Below, in pieces: positions 22,881 to 34,399 of a stretch of 64,000 nt of DNA. Below the pieces are notes generated by a model. It saw only the letters and a program-made list of their open reading frames with translations. It had not been told where the DNA came from and did no database searches. A program made the translations under genes and the position numbers. This stretch comes from Acanthacorydalis orientalis (lineage: Eukaryota > Arthropoda > Insecta > Megaloptera > Corydalidae). Position 1 is the stretch's first letter. The number at the start of each line of letters is the position of its first letter. The stretch is from assembly GCA_034766995.1 (NCBI GenBank), contig CM068322.1, positions 34,915,439 to 34,979,438 of the forward strand, in the 5' to 3' direction.

Positions 22881-23352
22881 TTAGGTGCAAACATTAATTC
22901 GGTGTCTTCTTTCATTGAAAATGAACAAAATACATTTCAATCCTGAAAATATACCTCATTATTTTATATAACTTTGCTCTATCTGTCGAGTAAATGACAA
23001 ATCCCTTGTCGAAAAAAATGTCGACGAAGTCTTAATACATTTTCGGACCTCTTCCACTGTTTCTGCATATTTTTTTGTATGATTCATGCATCACAGAAGC
23101 TGAACAGATCATTCCTTCGTCTTCTTTCAACACAAATGCGAAAAGTGTGCAATGCCTGATATGCTGCTTTTCAGACACCATCGTATTCACTACTATTTTG
23201 TGAGGTTATACCAATTGACTAGCGAATATATATGCAGTTTTTAAACATTAAGATTAGTATATCGAAATCCTAACACGAGGAGAAATATTTTAATTTAAAG
23301 CAGAGTTATGACTGATTCAATTTAAAGGCACTGGATTAATTTTCACACCTAA
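22881..23352 (-). mobile_element. TTAGGTG-family mariner derivative, complete copy 3 (472 bp)
   Basis: The left end TTAGGTGCAAACATTAATTC, then GGTGTC, matches the reverse complement of the right end (TTAGGTGTGAAAATTAATCC, then AGTGCC). TA lies at both flanks (22879-22880 and 23353-23354), fitting a mariner target duplication. The coding remnant is on the minus strand. Four other partial copies share its internal order, so this copy defines the family here. Confidence 0.9.
23032..23181 (-). pseudogene. mariner transposase N-terminal remnant
   Basis: The minus-strand ATG at 23181 opens 49 codons, reading SEKQHIRHCTLFAF then LKEDEGMICSA near the start, the first helix-turn-helix of a mariner transposase. 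It becomes unrelated after about 30 residues and stops at 23032. The frame is shifted relative to copy 2. The catalytic domain is absent. Confidence 0.65.
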
Positions 23353-23849
23353 TATTTATCAATAACATTTTTTTCTATATTTTAAATCTCTAAGAATGAT
23401 GAGAAAATCATAAAATGTGCAGAAGCAAGGAACAAAAATGATCAAAATGTCAATTACTGTACGTTTTTGGTCAGAAGAATGTTTCCAGCTTGTAGGGTGA
23501 ACTAAACACATGGATAATTGAAGAAATTACGTTGCGGTTGGAGTAACTGTATGACTGATTTGCATTTCATTATTTTTATAATGTTGCTACCTAACTTTTG
23601 TAATAATAATAAAATTTTATGGAGTAATTACTAACGTTTATGCTAATGAAATAGTCACTGTAGACGATCTTATTACCTATTCATATAATATATATTTACA
23701 TGAAATTGCTGTGAGCATGGGTGTGTTCGGTCTTTTTTTGAGGATTTGAAGAATATCTTCTTTTATGTATCAGGAATTTATTATTCGAGCGTTAATTAGG
23801 TTTAAAATATTAAAGGATGGACAAAGATGAGAAAGACGGATCAATTTTG

Positions 23850-24190
23850 GCAGTGCGGTCAAATTCACTTTCACAGATTAATTCCTTTTGTATTCCAAAA
23901 ATTTTTCTGATCAAAAGAGTTCAATAAATTATCAGTAATTTATAATTTCTACTTTTTTGTATTTCTACGACGATGCCATCATCCTCAGACCGCCAAGATA
24001 CGGAAGAATCCGTCCTGATCGTCGATAAAAATCAGATTTCTCTGTACCTTAGCGCTCTGTATAAACATCTCCATCGAAATACGAACGAGCAGTAACCAAA
24101 AAAGACCAGTAGTCGAACACGAATTCATCTATGAAATTAAATAAAGGCATTGTTATGAAAATAAATCTGTTTGAACAGAAGATAACCGTT
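23850..24190. repeat. FB1 long form, copy A
   Basis: The left arm is GGTCAAATTCACTTTCACAG. It continues through TTTTTCTGATCAAAAGAG, TTTCTACGACGATGCCATCA and TTTCTCTGTACCTTAGCGCT to TTCATCTATGAAATTAAATA. The same order of words over about 320 bp recurs at 26764-27065, so both are copies of one longer element. No open frame was seen. Confidence 0.8.
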
Positions 24191-24389
24191 GTAATGTCTG
24201 ATAGAGTTTCGAGCGTTTCTATCTAAGAATAGAAGCAAACAGCGTTTTTATTCGAACGCAGCGAGCATAAAAATCTAACTCGATCTATGAAATGTATAAA
24301 TTAATAAAACAATCAAATGGTATGCTAAAAACGAACGTTTAACTAGCGAACAGAGAGAGGAAAAAAACCGTACACACGATCAATTAAAA

Positions 24390-24990
24390 CGCACCGAACA
24401 ACGAGCTCAACGAAACCGTAACAAGTGTACATACTTTTTGCTAGTGAACGCAATTAAATCAAAATAATACACATGTACACGAGTGCACCTCCGCCGCCGT
24501 CGCTGACAACAACAACAACAACAACACCAACAAAAACAACAACAGGGGAAAAAATCATAAGAGTAATAACCGCTCAACCTCTTCTTTGTATGGCTTCGAC
24601 CTGTGACCAATTATCGGTGCGCCTCTCGTACGCTCGCCGTTAAAATTTTCATCGGCTCGCGTTTCTGGGCTGCAACGTCGTAAATATTCTCTCGAATTAA
24701 TTTAGATTTATAACGCATACGTTTATACACTTATTATTGTAAGCGAGCGGCGTGCGCTTCTTTTTTACTCGACGCTCGCGTCTCCGGCGACGGCCCAACC
24801 GACTCTTCATAATCTCGCAACATCGCATCCAAAAACGCCTGTCATACATTATTTTAACAATTATTATGCGTAATTTGGAAGCAATGGAATATTGTAGGTG
24901 TAATTAGTGCCCTTGTATTACAGATAACTAGGCGCTTATCGTACGCTTTAGTATCTGTACGAAGCGCATTCGAACGTTAACAAAAAATAT
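24390..24990. promoter_or_regulatory. CpG-rich island with (CAA)n
   Basis: GC-rich DNA (24470-24510, 24620-24840) around an imperfect (CAA)n at 24509-24545. A minus-strand 67-codon frame with a poly-Cys run is only the translation of that triplet repeat. The unique block after 24840 has a TATTATGCGTAATTTGG word. Function not shown. Confidence 0.25.
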
Positions 24991-25007
24991 ACACTGGATA
25001 CATATAC

Positions 25008-25019
<12 letters not shown>

Positions 25020-25073
<54 letters not shown>
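25020..25073. repeat. (TA)n microsatellite
   Basis: About 54 bp of TA, preceded by (CATA)n. Confidence 0.97.
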
Positions 25074-25077
<4 letters not shown>

Positions 25078-25252
25078 TTATATATTTGAATATCTACGCT
25101 GTAATTATTAATTAACGAATATTTAAATAGTGTTTATATATAAATATGCAAAGCGTACCGTGTTTGTTGTACTTAATGACTGAGAACGTTCTTTATACAC
25201 GGTTTACTGCTCGATGCCATGGGGTCTTTATATAAAACATTTATATATATAC

Positions 25253-25258
<6 letters not shown>

Positions 25259-25307
<49 letters not shown>
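25259..25307. repeat. (TA)n microsatellite
   Basis: About 49 bp of pure TA. Confidence 0.97.
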
Positions 25308-25309
<2 letters not shown>

Positions 25310-25729
25310 AAATAGTGTATATCAATTTATGTACTAATGTGTTCATTTTACACGGTGTATAATTACAGAACTAGTGGAAAGTGTAAGGTACTGGCACAAA
25401 GTCCATATGTTATTTTTCTAGCTGCGCTCATTAAATAATTCATGTAAACAAATGTGTAATTGTTAAAATTAATTTATTCGTTTTCGGTGACGCTTTCCAG
25501 TCGACTGGGGGAGTTTTTCAGAAGAGCGATCCGGCGATAACAGGCGATAAATCGGTAGAAAAACGAATTCGCCTTTCATTCCGCAGTGCGAAAACTTTTC
25601 TCGTCAAATAATACTTGTCGTTTTTGATTGGTACATCGTTTTTGGAATATCAGAGCGTTACAACATCTGAAGAATTGTGATCCTGGCGGTGATTTGTTTA
25701 AAAAAAAAATCTCTTATTTAAGACAGAGA
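25308..25729. other. repeat-poor spacer
   Basis: Unique sequence with a CpG patch at 25490-25570. No gene was recognised. Confidence 0.35.
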
Positions 25730-25731
25730 TA

Positions 25732-26570
25732 CGAGGGACGGGTGAAAAGTTCCTCGCTTCGCATATATATGGCGCCACTGTCGTCAATACTCTGATGGTA
25801 TTGCGCGATTTAGTTTTTCGTACGCTTATGTTCGAAGGTTCAAGTCAATAGGTTGTTTGGTACTGGTCTGACAGCCGGCCGAAATGAACGCCTCGAGCAT
25901 AGTTTTTAAAAATCGAAAAGTGGAAGTTCGTGCCGTGATTAAACATTTCTTTTTGAAAGGCTTAAGTGCAGCCGATATAAAAACGAACTGGATTCAACGC
26001 CGAAGGACTCTTCTCCATCGAATACAATTTTTTTTTTGCACGAATTTGAGGATGTTTTGATCAGCCTATGATAGTGTTTTTCGTCTGGATGGTGATCGTT
26101 CCTAGGGGCTATGAATCATCGAATACAAGGGTTGAGCGCTGGACTGCTGAACTGAAAATGGGTCGGACGAGCACCAGCGATGAACCACGCAGTGGACGTC
26201 TCATTAAAGTGACTACGCCAGAAATGATTATGAAAAAATCCATAAAAACTTTTGCAGACAGTACAATGAAAGTGAGTGAGATAACAAACAGTTTTAGCGT
26301 ATCAACGTGTGTGCAATATCTTACACGAACATTTGGCTATAAAAAAGCTGCGCACTAGATGGTTCGAAAAATAATTCAAGGGCGCTGTAAATTGCCATTC
26401 TGAGTACCCTGACAAATCAGCTTACTAGTCTGGTATAACCGCTCTAGAAAATTGTCGAGAAAAGTGTACCGAGCTAAATGAAAACTATGTTCGGAAATGA
26501 ATGAAAATCAATTCAAAAAAATGTTTTTTTTTTTTGTTATTCAGGCCCGGAACTTTTCACCCTATCCTTG
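25732..26570 (+). mobile_element. internally deleted mariner element (839 bp)
   Basis: The left terminal repeat CGAGGGACGGGTGAAAAGTT, then CC, matches the reverse complement of the right end (CAAGGATAGGGTGAAAAGTT, then CC). TA precedes the left end (25730-25731). The right flank is TG (26571-26572), a TA decayed by one transition. About a third of a normal mariner is missing. Confidence 0.9.
25884..26510 (+). pseudogene. mariner transposase, frameshifted and lacking catalytic core
   Basis: The ATG at 25884 gives 58 codons with VEVRAVIKHFFLKGLSAADI, the first helix-turn-helix typical of many insect mariners, then TGA at 26058. In another frame, 26120-26356 reads RVERWTAELKMGRTSTSDEP, then RSGR and VTTPEMI, the linker and start of the second helix-turn-helix. 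After TAG the sequence jumps to the family's C-terminus: DKSAY, GITALEN and CTELNENYVRK end in TGA near 26508. The deletion removes most of the catalytic domain, including the first aspartates. At least one frameshift and several stops confirm it is dead. Confidence 0.88.
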
Positions 26571-26763
26571 TGTTTCCAAATGATACGATCTCTAAAAGTC
26601 TTTCTATATCTTGACACTCTAATCCTTGATACATTTAATCCTTGTATCATCCTTGTCACTCCAAATATGATGAATAATAACAAACAAAAAAAAAAAACAT
26701 TTATTTAACGTTTTGGAACTAAAAAAAAACACAGATTTAATGTGAAAATATAAAGGTAACAAC

Positions 26764-27070
26764 ACAATTCTGACACTGGCTGTATTGACTATCACAAATT
26801 AATACTTTTTTTATTCCAAAATTTTTTTCTGATAGAAAATGTTCAATAAATTACCGGTAATTTGTATTTTTTGCTTTACTGCATTTCTACGACGATGCCG
26901 TACTGATTTGTACTGAACGTTTGATAAAAATCTGATTTTTCTGTGCCTTAGCGTTCTGTATACAAGTCCTCATCGAAATACGAATAAGAAATAATCGAAA
27001 ATGACAAGTAGTGAAGCAAGAATCCGTCTATGAAATAAAATAATGTCATTATTATAAAAATCCGTAAAAA
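26764..27070. repeat. FB1 long form, copy B
   Basis: It begins CAATTCTGACACTGGCTGTA. It shares with copy A the words TTTCTACGACGATGCCGTAC, TTTTTCTGTGCCTTAGCGTT, CATCGAAATACGAATAAGAA and TCTATGAAATAAAATAATG, in the same order and orientation. Confidence 0.8.
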
Positions 27071-27722
27071 CACATGTGACAATGCCATCATCTTCAGTGC
27101 GCAAAAGGTACAAACAAATCAGATTTTACCCCCATCACTGGTTCCGAATTGAAAAATATCGAACGACACGGCACTAAATTCGAATCAGACATTTTAATTG
27201 CACACGACCGTCGCTCCCCTCATTCGCGTCCACTGACAGAAGGGTTCGCAACGAAAGACTGCCGCGACTCTAAAATATGTCTGGTTCCACTGATCGAAAC
27301 AAACATTAATTATTATTAATGGATTAATTAACATTGTTTGAATCATTGCGGCGCAGCAAGACAATAGTCTGCGAGTCCGTCCGCGCTCATAAAGCAAATA
27401 CGATGATGATACACACTTAACCGGAATAGATGGATGGATGTTATGGCGCATAGACGAATTAATGTGTATAATAGTACTACGCGCTTTCAATTGTACTCAA
27501 TTAAAATCTGTAATTATATGTACACACGTTTTTTTTTCGCCTCCCGATCTCAATGTTTGATTTCAGTCGTGTGCACGGACATTCAGACGAATGTATTTTT
27601 AATTGGTTCCACGAATCGAACTCATACGAATTTATATTAATTTGTGATGAAATTGAATTTGTGTGTTGAGATAATTACGGTTAATAAATTTTAAGTTATT
27701 TAAATGGATTTCATTACATATG

Positions 27723-27726
<4 letters not shown>
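27071..27726. other. spacer, moderately CpG-rich
   Basis: The 98-codon minus-strand frame at 27194-27490 is unrecognised. FB1 word ACAATGCCATCATCTTCAGT lies near 27078. Confidence 0.35.

Positions 27727-27759
<33 letters not shown>
27727..27759. repeat. (TA)n microsatellite
   Basis: About 33 bp of TA. Confidence 0.96.
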
Positions 27760-27762
<3 letters not shown>

Positions 27763-28283
27763 AATTAAATACCAATTTTTCATTATGATATGAAAATACA
27801 GTCATGAAAACGTGAATTTTTTTATAAAAAGTTAATCCTGAACTTACTATCTGTTGAAACAATATTTAAAGGGTGTTTTTTTTGTATAAAACAGATTATT
27901 TATACTAATTATATATCAAATTAATGCTGTAAAATGAAGAGAAAATGGAATTAGAGAAATGATTTATAAGTTTATCTGGTTTGGTTTTGAATGGAGTTTA
28001 AAATAGAACAAAGTTTAATATTTGGATACGAATTTCGAAAATCTCCATGTAAGAAACATAATTCAGAAAAAAAAACAGTATATAAATCGTAAAATTTTAC
28101 ACAACTACGTCTAACTATTCTACAGGTATCCAAATTAGGATTGTATATGTGACGATTAAAATTCTAATGTTCTTAAAAAAAAAACAGGTCTATTTCGCTC
28201 AGAAATGTGTGTATATTTTTTTTTAAAAAAAACAAAACTAAAATGTTATTGAAATTAAATAAAATCATAATATAGGTTTTAAT

Positions 28284-28395
28284 ACTATGTCGAAATTCAT
28301 TTTCACGATTGAATTCTTCACACAGTCCACCAACTGCAACACTTTTTCTGATCAAAAATGTTCAGTGAATAATTTTTGATATTTTCGATTGTTTA
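28284..28395. repeat. FB1 left-arm copy
   Basis: CGAAATTCATTTTCACGATT, ACAGTCCACCAACTGCAAC and TTTCTGATCAAAAATGTTCA occur in the canonical order. Confidence 0.65.
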
Positions 28396-28979
28396 TTATA
28401 ATAAAGGATGTTCGCAATTAAAATTGTCTTTAGGCGAGAAGATACCTGTATGGAATGAGTGAAAAAACTATCGAAAAAATTAAAATGCAAGTACATGTTT
28501 TCAAACTAAATGAAAAATTACGAAAATGATAGACACAGAGAGAGAAAGCTGAGAATAAAGATTCGAAAAGACATGTTAAAGAGATCGACATATCTCCCAC
28601 ATAAAAATTAATAGTTTTTTCCAAATATTGAAAATGAGTTCTAACGTTTACTGTTAAATTATAGTATTTAACCAAACTCTACAGCTGTTGAAATAGAATA
28701 ATCTTCACAAACATACTCTAAATTCGAATAACTCAAATTTATAGACGTTTCAGTAAGGAATATAGCTTCCATTTTCACAGATCTTCCTTCTCGATATTCT
28801 CTTATAAGTTTCCATTCCAAAAAAAAAAAAAAAAAACTAAACGCGTTTATGAAGAACAACGTTCAATCAACAACTTCTCGAGTTTTCTAATTTTCTCTAG
28901 AAGATACAGAAAAATTTCAGATTTCTAAATGTTATCGAAATGCACACAAACGCCAACAAAAATGTTTAATAAAGATTCA
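28396..28979. other. AT-rich spacer
   Basis: Two low-complexity minus-strand frames (28430-28859) are unrecognised. Confidence 0.4.
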
Positions 28980-29072
28980 TTTAACATTTTTGACCAGGAA
29001 AATTTGTGTGATTTGTGAGATGAAAGAAGGGTCCACTTGTAAAAATGAATTTAGCAAGAATCAGAACTCTAT
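28980..29072. repeat. FB1 right-arm copy
   Basis: TTTAACATTTTTGACCAGGA, GTGATTTGTGAGATGAAAGA, then AATGAATTTAGCAAGAATCA and GAACT. Confidence 0.65.
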
Positions 29073-30798
29073 TTCTATTATTTATTTATACTGACTGTCA
29101 TTCATATGAATTGAACCAGAATAATTCATCAAATTGAAAAAAGATGTAGTATTTATGTCATATGTAACTTCAACGAATTGTTAAATAAATAAACTTTCAT
29201 TTTATTCTCTACTGGTCTTCGATACAAATTATATCACAAACAACTAACTGACAAACTGATACCAAACGGTGCCCATAACCCTTTACCCTAAAATCTCATC
29301 AAACAATTCCTAAAAACAGTGTTTTTCAAACTGATCTAACTACAACTGAACGTCCGGACCGTCTATCTAATCGTTGGGAAAAAAAACTCCTCGACAATAC
29401 TAATAAAATACTAAAATAAATAACTTAATTAAAATTCGTCTATTAATCAAACCTGAACTACAGCATTAAACGTTAATTACTATTCAGCTTTTTTTGTTGG
29501 AAAAAATATAAATACACACACATCCAAAAACATAAACATAAACTCTACTTGACAACCATATAAGTATAGATAATTGCATATATCAATTTGATACAAAACA
29601 ATATCATCAACGTTTTATATCACATTAATTAAATATTTAATGGGACGATCATCGTATACATCACACTACTTTATGACCAAGGCGTGTAATAAATTCACAT
29701 GCATATAAATATTCAGAAAGAAATTATATCTGCACAGATATAAAAGAATAATTATGCACACTTATACATACATATATATATATATATATATATTTCTGTA
29801 TAAAAACATGTCCCCTGTTCGTATGAAGTACAGGTCAGGTTTTGCAAAAACACCTTATTATTCCACAAGTAAGGTAACGTTATAAAAAAAATGTCTTTTA
29901 ATACTCAGTGTTAATTTTTAGCAAGGTGATAAAAACCCTCAAACACCTCGAAAGGTATTTGTATAATAAGCATATATACATACAGATACACACTTTAAAA
30001 TGTTTGCTTGTTGTACAGTGTGAAATATAAACTGACTTTATATATATATATATATATATACGAGTAGGTGTGAGTGAGTGTGAGGAGTACATGTGTGTGA
30101 AGGTGGATAGAAAATGTATTTTGTATATCGTATGCTCTCTTTAACGCGTGTCTTTTACTTTTTTTGTATATTTGATGAGATACTGTTTGAGTTTGCGATA
30201 TAGTGAAAACATTGGTGTAGCCTTCGAGGATAAAGAATTTCACAAACATTTATTTCGTACTGTTTACAGAAAAAAAAAGAACAGAAATCGTCAGTAACGT
30301 GCACACGGGCAAGACTTGTTTAATGCTGCAGGATGCGTTTATGAAAATCTCAGTGTTAAATCAAACAGCGTTAAACGAAGTCTTGTATAATACAACATAC
30401 ACTCCATACAGTGTGTGTACAAATCAATGGAAGTCTAACGTGTCGTCAGACTGGATGAGGCCGTTGGATCGAGCCTGGTCAGGTCAGGTCGAATCGGATC
30501 AGATAGATGAAAATCATTTTTTTCGGATTTCTACTCGTTTTAATTTTTGATTAATGGACTTTCGAACGTTGTTGAAAATGAGAGGTTATTGGTTTGCTAC
30601 AATTATTTATTTAAAATTTATATTTGTTATCAATTCGAACAACCAATTATTAATACATCTGCTCAGATAACATTTAAAATCTTAAAAACATGAGACAAAA
30701 AATTAGCAAATAATATTCGTTTCTATGTTTCTTTACCCTCTTGTAAAGTCATGGAGCCATATGTCGAAACAGCATAAATTTAAATAGAACTAGAGTTC
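29073..30798. other. AT-rich spacer
   Basis: Short (TA)n tracts lie at 29772-29793 and 30039-30061. A frame at 30299-30550 (+) is balanced in composition but matches nothing I know and has no supporting splice sites. Confidence 0.35.
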
Positions 30799-30807
30799 TC
30801 TCTCTCT

Positions 30808-30853
<46 letters not shown>

Positions 30854-30895
30854 GTATTTAACCCCAAAAAATGAAAAGGTTGTAAACAAGAATCT
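30799..30895. repeat. (TC)n(TA)n microsatellite and hAT-like end fragment
   Basis: The TA tract ends at about 30850. It is followed by AACCCCAAAAAATGAAAAGG, close to the GGTTCCAAAAATGAAAAGG of the hAT-like right end at 14355, which also follows a TA tract. Confidence 0.45.
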
Positions 30896-31380
30896 ACTCC
30901 CATTAAATTATTATACTTTTGAACCTCTTAGTCTTCATTACTTTCGTTCAGCTAACTCTTTTTATATCTACTTAGATAGTACTGAAACCGATATTGGAAA
31001 ATAAGCAACTGATCCGAAAGATCTAAGATATCAACAGGTAACGTATCGTGGATATAGGTTATGGTCATTTCGATGAAGATGCTGTCATCCTCAGTTTTTG
31101 AAAATACATGTTTATGATTTACTTTTACTCATTTTGATATACCTTCATGGTTGGAGAATGGTGGAATTGTCATCTAAATGTACATAACATATACTCAAAA
31201 TGATTAATTTTCACTATTGAATGATTTTAATAAGGAAACAAATGTGTGGATTGTGTGCAAGTGAATATTCGTCGATTATAAAAAAAAATTATAATAAATT
31301 ATATAATAAATTATATAAAAAATACCTGCGAATTATGAATTAAATGACGGATTTTTTTGTTAATTTTTCGGCAATATATA
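30896..31380. other. AT-rich spacer
   Basis: FB1 words (GATGAAGATGCTGTCATCCT near 31072; ATGTGTGGATTGTGTG near 31242) and no gene. Confidence 0.4.
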
Positions 31381-31384
31381 TAAA

Positions 31385-32030
31385 TATACCGTCGATGTGA
31401 GAAAGTGTTTCGACGCCAGTGCGTCGGCGGGGACCGCCGCACACCGTATAGAGAGCAGAAAACATAAACCCGCCACTTTCTCCATTACTGCGCGCCAGTT
31501 GTGTGCCGGACGGACACACGAGGCGGGTTGCGAACCTCGGACTCTCCCCTCGAACATTATTATTTTTTCATCAAGGACCCTATCTAAAGCACCGGTCTTA
31601 TGTGAGAGTGTTAGAGTGCGTATCTCCTCAAAGCGGCGGCGTTTCTGGCCAAAGACAGCGCGTTCGCTCGTCGTAGCAGCAGCGGCGGCGGTAACCGTCG
31701 AGTGTGTCGGAATTTTCGAAACTCGTTTACTTCATATAAAGTGTTTTGTTTTCACTTCGTAAATTATTTAAATATACAAGTGTGTGTGTGTGTGTATACT
31801 CTTTCGGTGGGTGCGAGATCGTCGTCAGGAACAGGACACGGCGTTTATTAAAACGAGCGGACGTGAAATGTATCGGTTTCTTTCAACTAGGTGGACGCTT
31901 GTTGATCGCCGACCCTTCAAACATCATAGGGATCGTTTTATTTCGATCGGCCAGCATATTTATGTGTTTTTATTAAAGTCTCCTCTGTGTCAATTGCAAT
32001 TTTTGATCAAAATACACGCTTGAGACTCGA
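31385..32030. promoter_or_regulatory. CpG-rich island, candidate promoter/5' exon
   Basis: One of the strongest composition shifts in the window (31400-31720). It contains an (GCAGCGGCGGCG)-type run near 31676, then a unique AT-balanced block to 32000. A 121-codon plus-strand frame (31397-31762) has an Ala run and no recognisable domain, and overlapping 76- and 79-codon frames follow. Its extent suits a first exon or promoter, but no core promoter or donor site could be fixed. Confidence 0.3.
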
Positions 32031-32565
32031 TTTTAGCGACTAGACATTTCTAAAAGCTAGAGTTCTAGAATTCAACGCAACACACACACACGAAATTGAT
32101 TTTATAAGATTGAAATTTAACTACTAGCACTACAACGTTTTCATACTAAAATCTGTACGAAATAATTTCACTTAGTCTCTTTGACTTTACTATTTATCTC
32201 AGTCTAACTTTTGAATGACAAACTGCTCCTAAAAATGGTCAAACCACTTGAATACACAAAACGATTCGATACAGAGAGAAAGGCAGAATATTGTACTAAT
32301 GTTCTCCCGCTTATAAAGAAATTCCAATTCGTACAATTACAACAAATTAATATACGGACTGACACACATCTAGCGCAGAAACTTTCTGAGACGTTATAGA
32401 ACTATTTAAAAAAATAATCTATGAATAATCTGGTGTTCTATAAAACCAGTCAGCCCATTAAATTGAATCCGTTATGACAGGAAGTCGAGTTGAGAGTTGA
32501 GTCTTAACAGGATCAAGAATGGTAAGAGAATGCAAGTTGTTGAAGAATGAGTGTAATGAAATGGG
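32031..32565. other. AT-rich spacer
   Basis: The 62-codon frame at 32211-32399 is unrecognised. Confidence 0.35.
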
Positions 32566-32770
32566 AATACAGTTCTGACACTGAGACTAAACTATTTTAA
32601 AAAAATCTCACCAATCGCAATAAATGTTTCTGATCAAGAATGTGTGATAAATAATTATCGAAATCTTTTAACGAGAATTTTTCTGTACACCGATGCTCCG
32701 AAGATGATGGCATTGTCATTAACATGCGAATAAGCAACAATCAAAAATTGTTTATTAAACATTTGTGACT
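32566..32770. repeat. FB1 copy with inner block
   Basis: CAGTTCTGACACTGAGACTA, GTTTCTGATCAAGAATGTG, TTTTTCTGTACACCGATGCT and GATGATGGCATTGTCATTAA occur in the canonical order. Confidence 0.7.
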
Positions 32771-32787
32771 AGAACAAGTTTTTCGTT

Positions 32788-32995
32788 CGTATTTGTTTCA
32801 GTTCTGTGCGCCCTGGATTTGAAATTCTGGCTCTTGATCTTGAAATCACTGGTCTTTGTTTCCGTTTCTCTAATACCGACTTCGTCTTTCGACAACTGGA
32901 TAGATAGTATTCATATGAAGATGTCGAAACCGAACAGAGAAACGAAAACAAAGAACAGTGACTTCAAGAATAAGAAACAATTACAATTTTTTGTA
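32788..32995. repeat. FB2 fold-back repeat, copy 2 (both arms)
   Basis: The left arm CTTGAAATCACTGGTCTTTG, then TTTCCGTTTCTCT (about 32839-32872), pairs with the right arm AGAGAAACGAAAACAAAGAA, then CAGTGACTTCAAG (about 32936-32968). The centre is CATATGAAGATG. Outer left-arm words (CCTGGATTTGAA) are the complement of right-arm words in copies 3 and 4. The 107-codon frame over it is not a gene. Confidence 0.75.
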
Positions 32996-33572
32996 AATTT
33001 CGCAGTGAAAAAGAAATCATTCTTGAAAATTATTTTCAACTCAAAATCCAGTTTTAAAAACACAAACCGGCTTGCGAAAAAAAGTTAGTACAAGAATTTT
33101 CATTTTTAATCTACAAGATATTTGTTCGAAACAGAATAACTCACAATTACATGCTTCAAAAAATATACACTATTTAAATCGTTCCATAACACACTGTTTT
33201 ACCGATCGTTGACTATTTTAAACATCACAATGTTAAAAATATAAAAAATAATTTCACATATTACACATTTCTCATACCACGACCGACACAAATTGAACAG
33301 AAATAAATATTCGTTAGAACCAATTCCTTTCTAAAGACACATTTTATTTTCAAAACAGATATTTTATTTCGATCTTACTATTTCTATTTTTATCTCCCGA
33401 CCGACCTACGAATAAAACATTGATTTATGGAAAAAAAGTAAATAAGAAATATATTAAAATGTACTTTTTCCATTAAATAAAAATAATTTAAAAATAAAAA
33501 CGCAATAAATTACACCGAGTCTAAATTTTTCCCATTTACCACGCAAATCTCTCTACTTTTACTTCTATCTAT

Positions 33573-33582
<10 letters not shown>
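32996..33582. other. AT-rich spacer
   Basis: Nothing recognised. Confidence 0.4.

Positions 33583-33654
<72 letters not shown>
33583..33654. repeat. (TA)n microsatellite
   Basis: About 72 bp of pure TA, followed by (GTAT)n. Confidence 0.97.
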
Positions 33655-33658
<4 letters not shown>

Positions 33659-33719
33659 ATGTATGTATGTCTGGATATATGTGCGCCATAATGTCAAATA
33701 AAATATCCTTTTATTACAT

Positions 33720-34050
33720 CTCTCTGTAAAAACAATTTTGACGACCGCTGGTCGGTGGCACACGTGTTGTACGATTACCGTCGCAGCCGTTGCCGGTTTC
33801 CAATATCGCGAGCCACCCCAAAGCCTAGCTAGCCAGCCAGCCAGCCAGTCAACCAACCAACCAACCAACCAGTCAGCCAGCCAGCCAGTCCGCCATCCAA
33901 CCATCCACCATACCACGCTCGGAGGCAACCCCCGTGTCTCGGACGGTGCTGTACCCCGCATAACACCGCACAACCCCATATACTCGTCGCTAACACCCTA
34001 TACTATATACTGGCTGATTGTGAAGGCCGCGTTACGCTCGCTGTTATTTT
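33720..34050. repeat. (CCAG)n/(CCAA)n microsatellite in a GC-rich island
   Basis: At 33822-33908 the tetramers CCAG and CCAA alternate in blocks within a CpG-rich stretch. The 136-codon minus-strand frame with repeated W, G and L is its translation. The flanks show no recognisable exon. Confidence 0.85.
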
Positions 34051-34339
34051 AAAAACGGTTTAGAAACGAAATCAAGATCAAACTTATTTAAAGAAAATTT
34101 CAATATATATTTCTTTTTTTTTTTTGAAAGATGGCACGAACACGAGCTCAGATTCGAACTCGTACTAGTCGTGCTAGCCAATCAACAAATTTATCTAAAT
34201 TTGATATATATACATAAAGAGAGAGAGAGAGAAAGAGAAAACATTTTTTTAGAAATATTGAACAAATGGTCTAAATTTAAAAACATAATTGTATGTTTCT
34301 CACAAACAAATTATTGATAACACCTTGAAGAATATTTTT

Positions 34340-34344
<5 letters not shown>

Positions 34345-34396
<52 letters not shown>
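34345..34396. repeat. (TA)n microsatellite
   Basis: About 52 bp of pure TA. A short GA tract lies at 34217-34240. Confidence 0.97.

Positions 34397-34399
<3 letters not shown>

Noticed and set aside
24407..24610. Frame with a poly-Cys run
   Set aside because: Produced by an imperfect (CAA)n triplet repeat read on the minus strand.
32765..33088. 107-codon plus-strand frame
   Set aside because: It spans both arms of an FB2 fold-back repeat; its similarity to other frames reflects the repeat.
33569..33979. 136-codon minus-strand frame with repeated Trp, Gly and Leu
   Set aside because: It is the translation of the (CCAG)n/(CCAA)n microsatellite plus a TA tract.
34135..34190. Possible tRNA or tRNA-like piece around CAGATTCGAACTCGTACTAG
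   Set aside because: A box-B-like word is present, but no cloverleaf with acceptor and anticodon stems could be formed on either strand.
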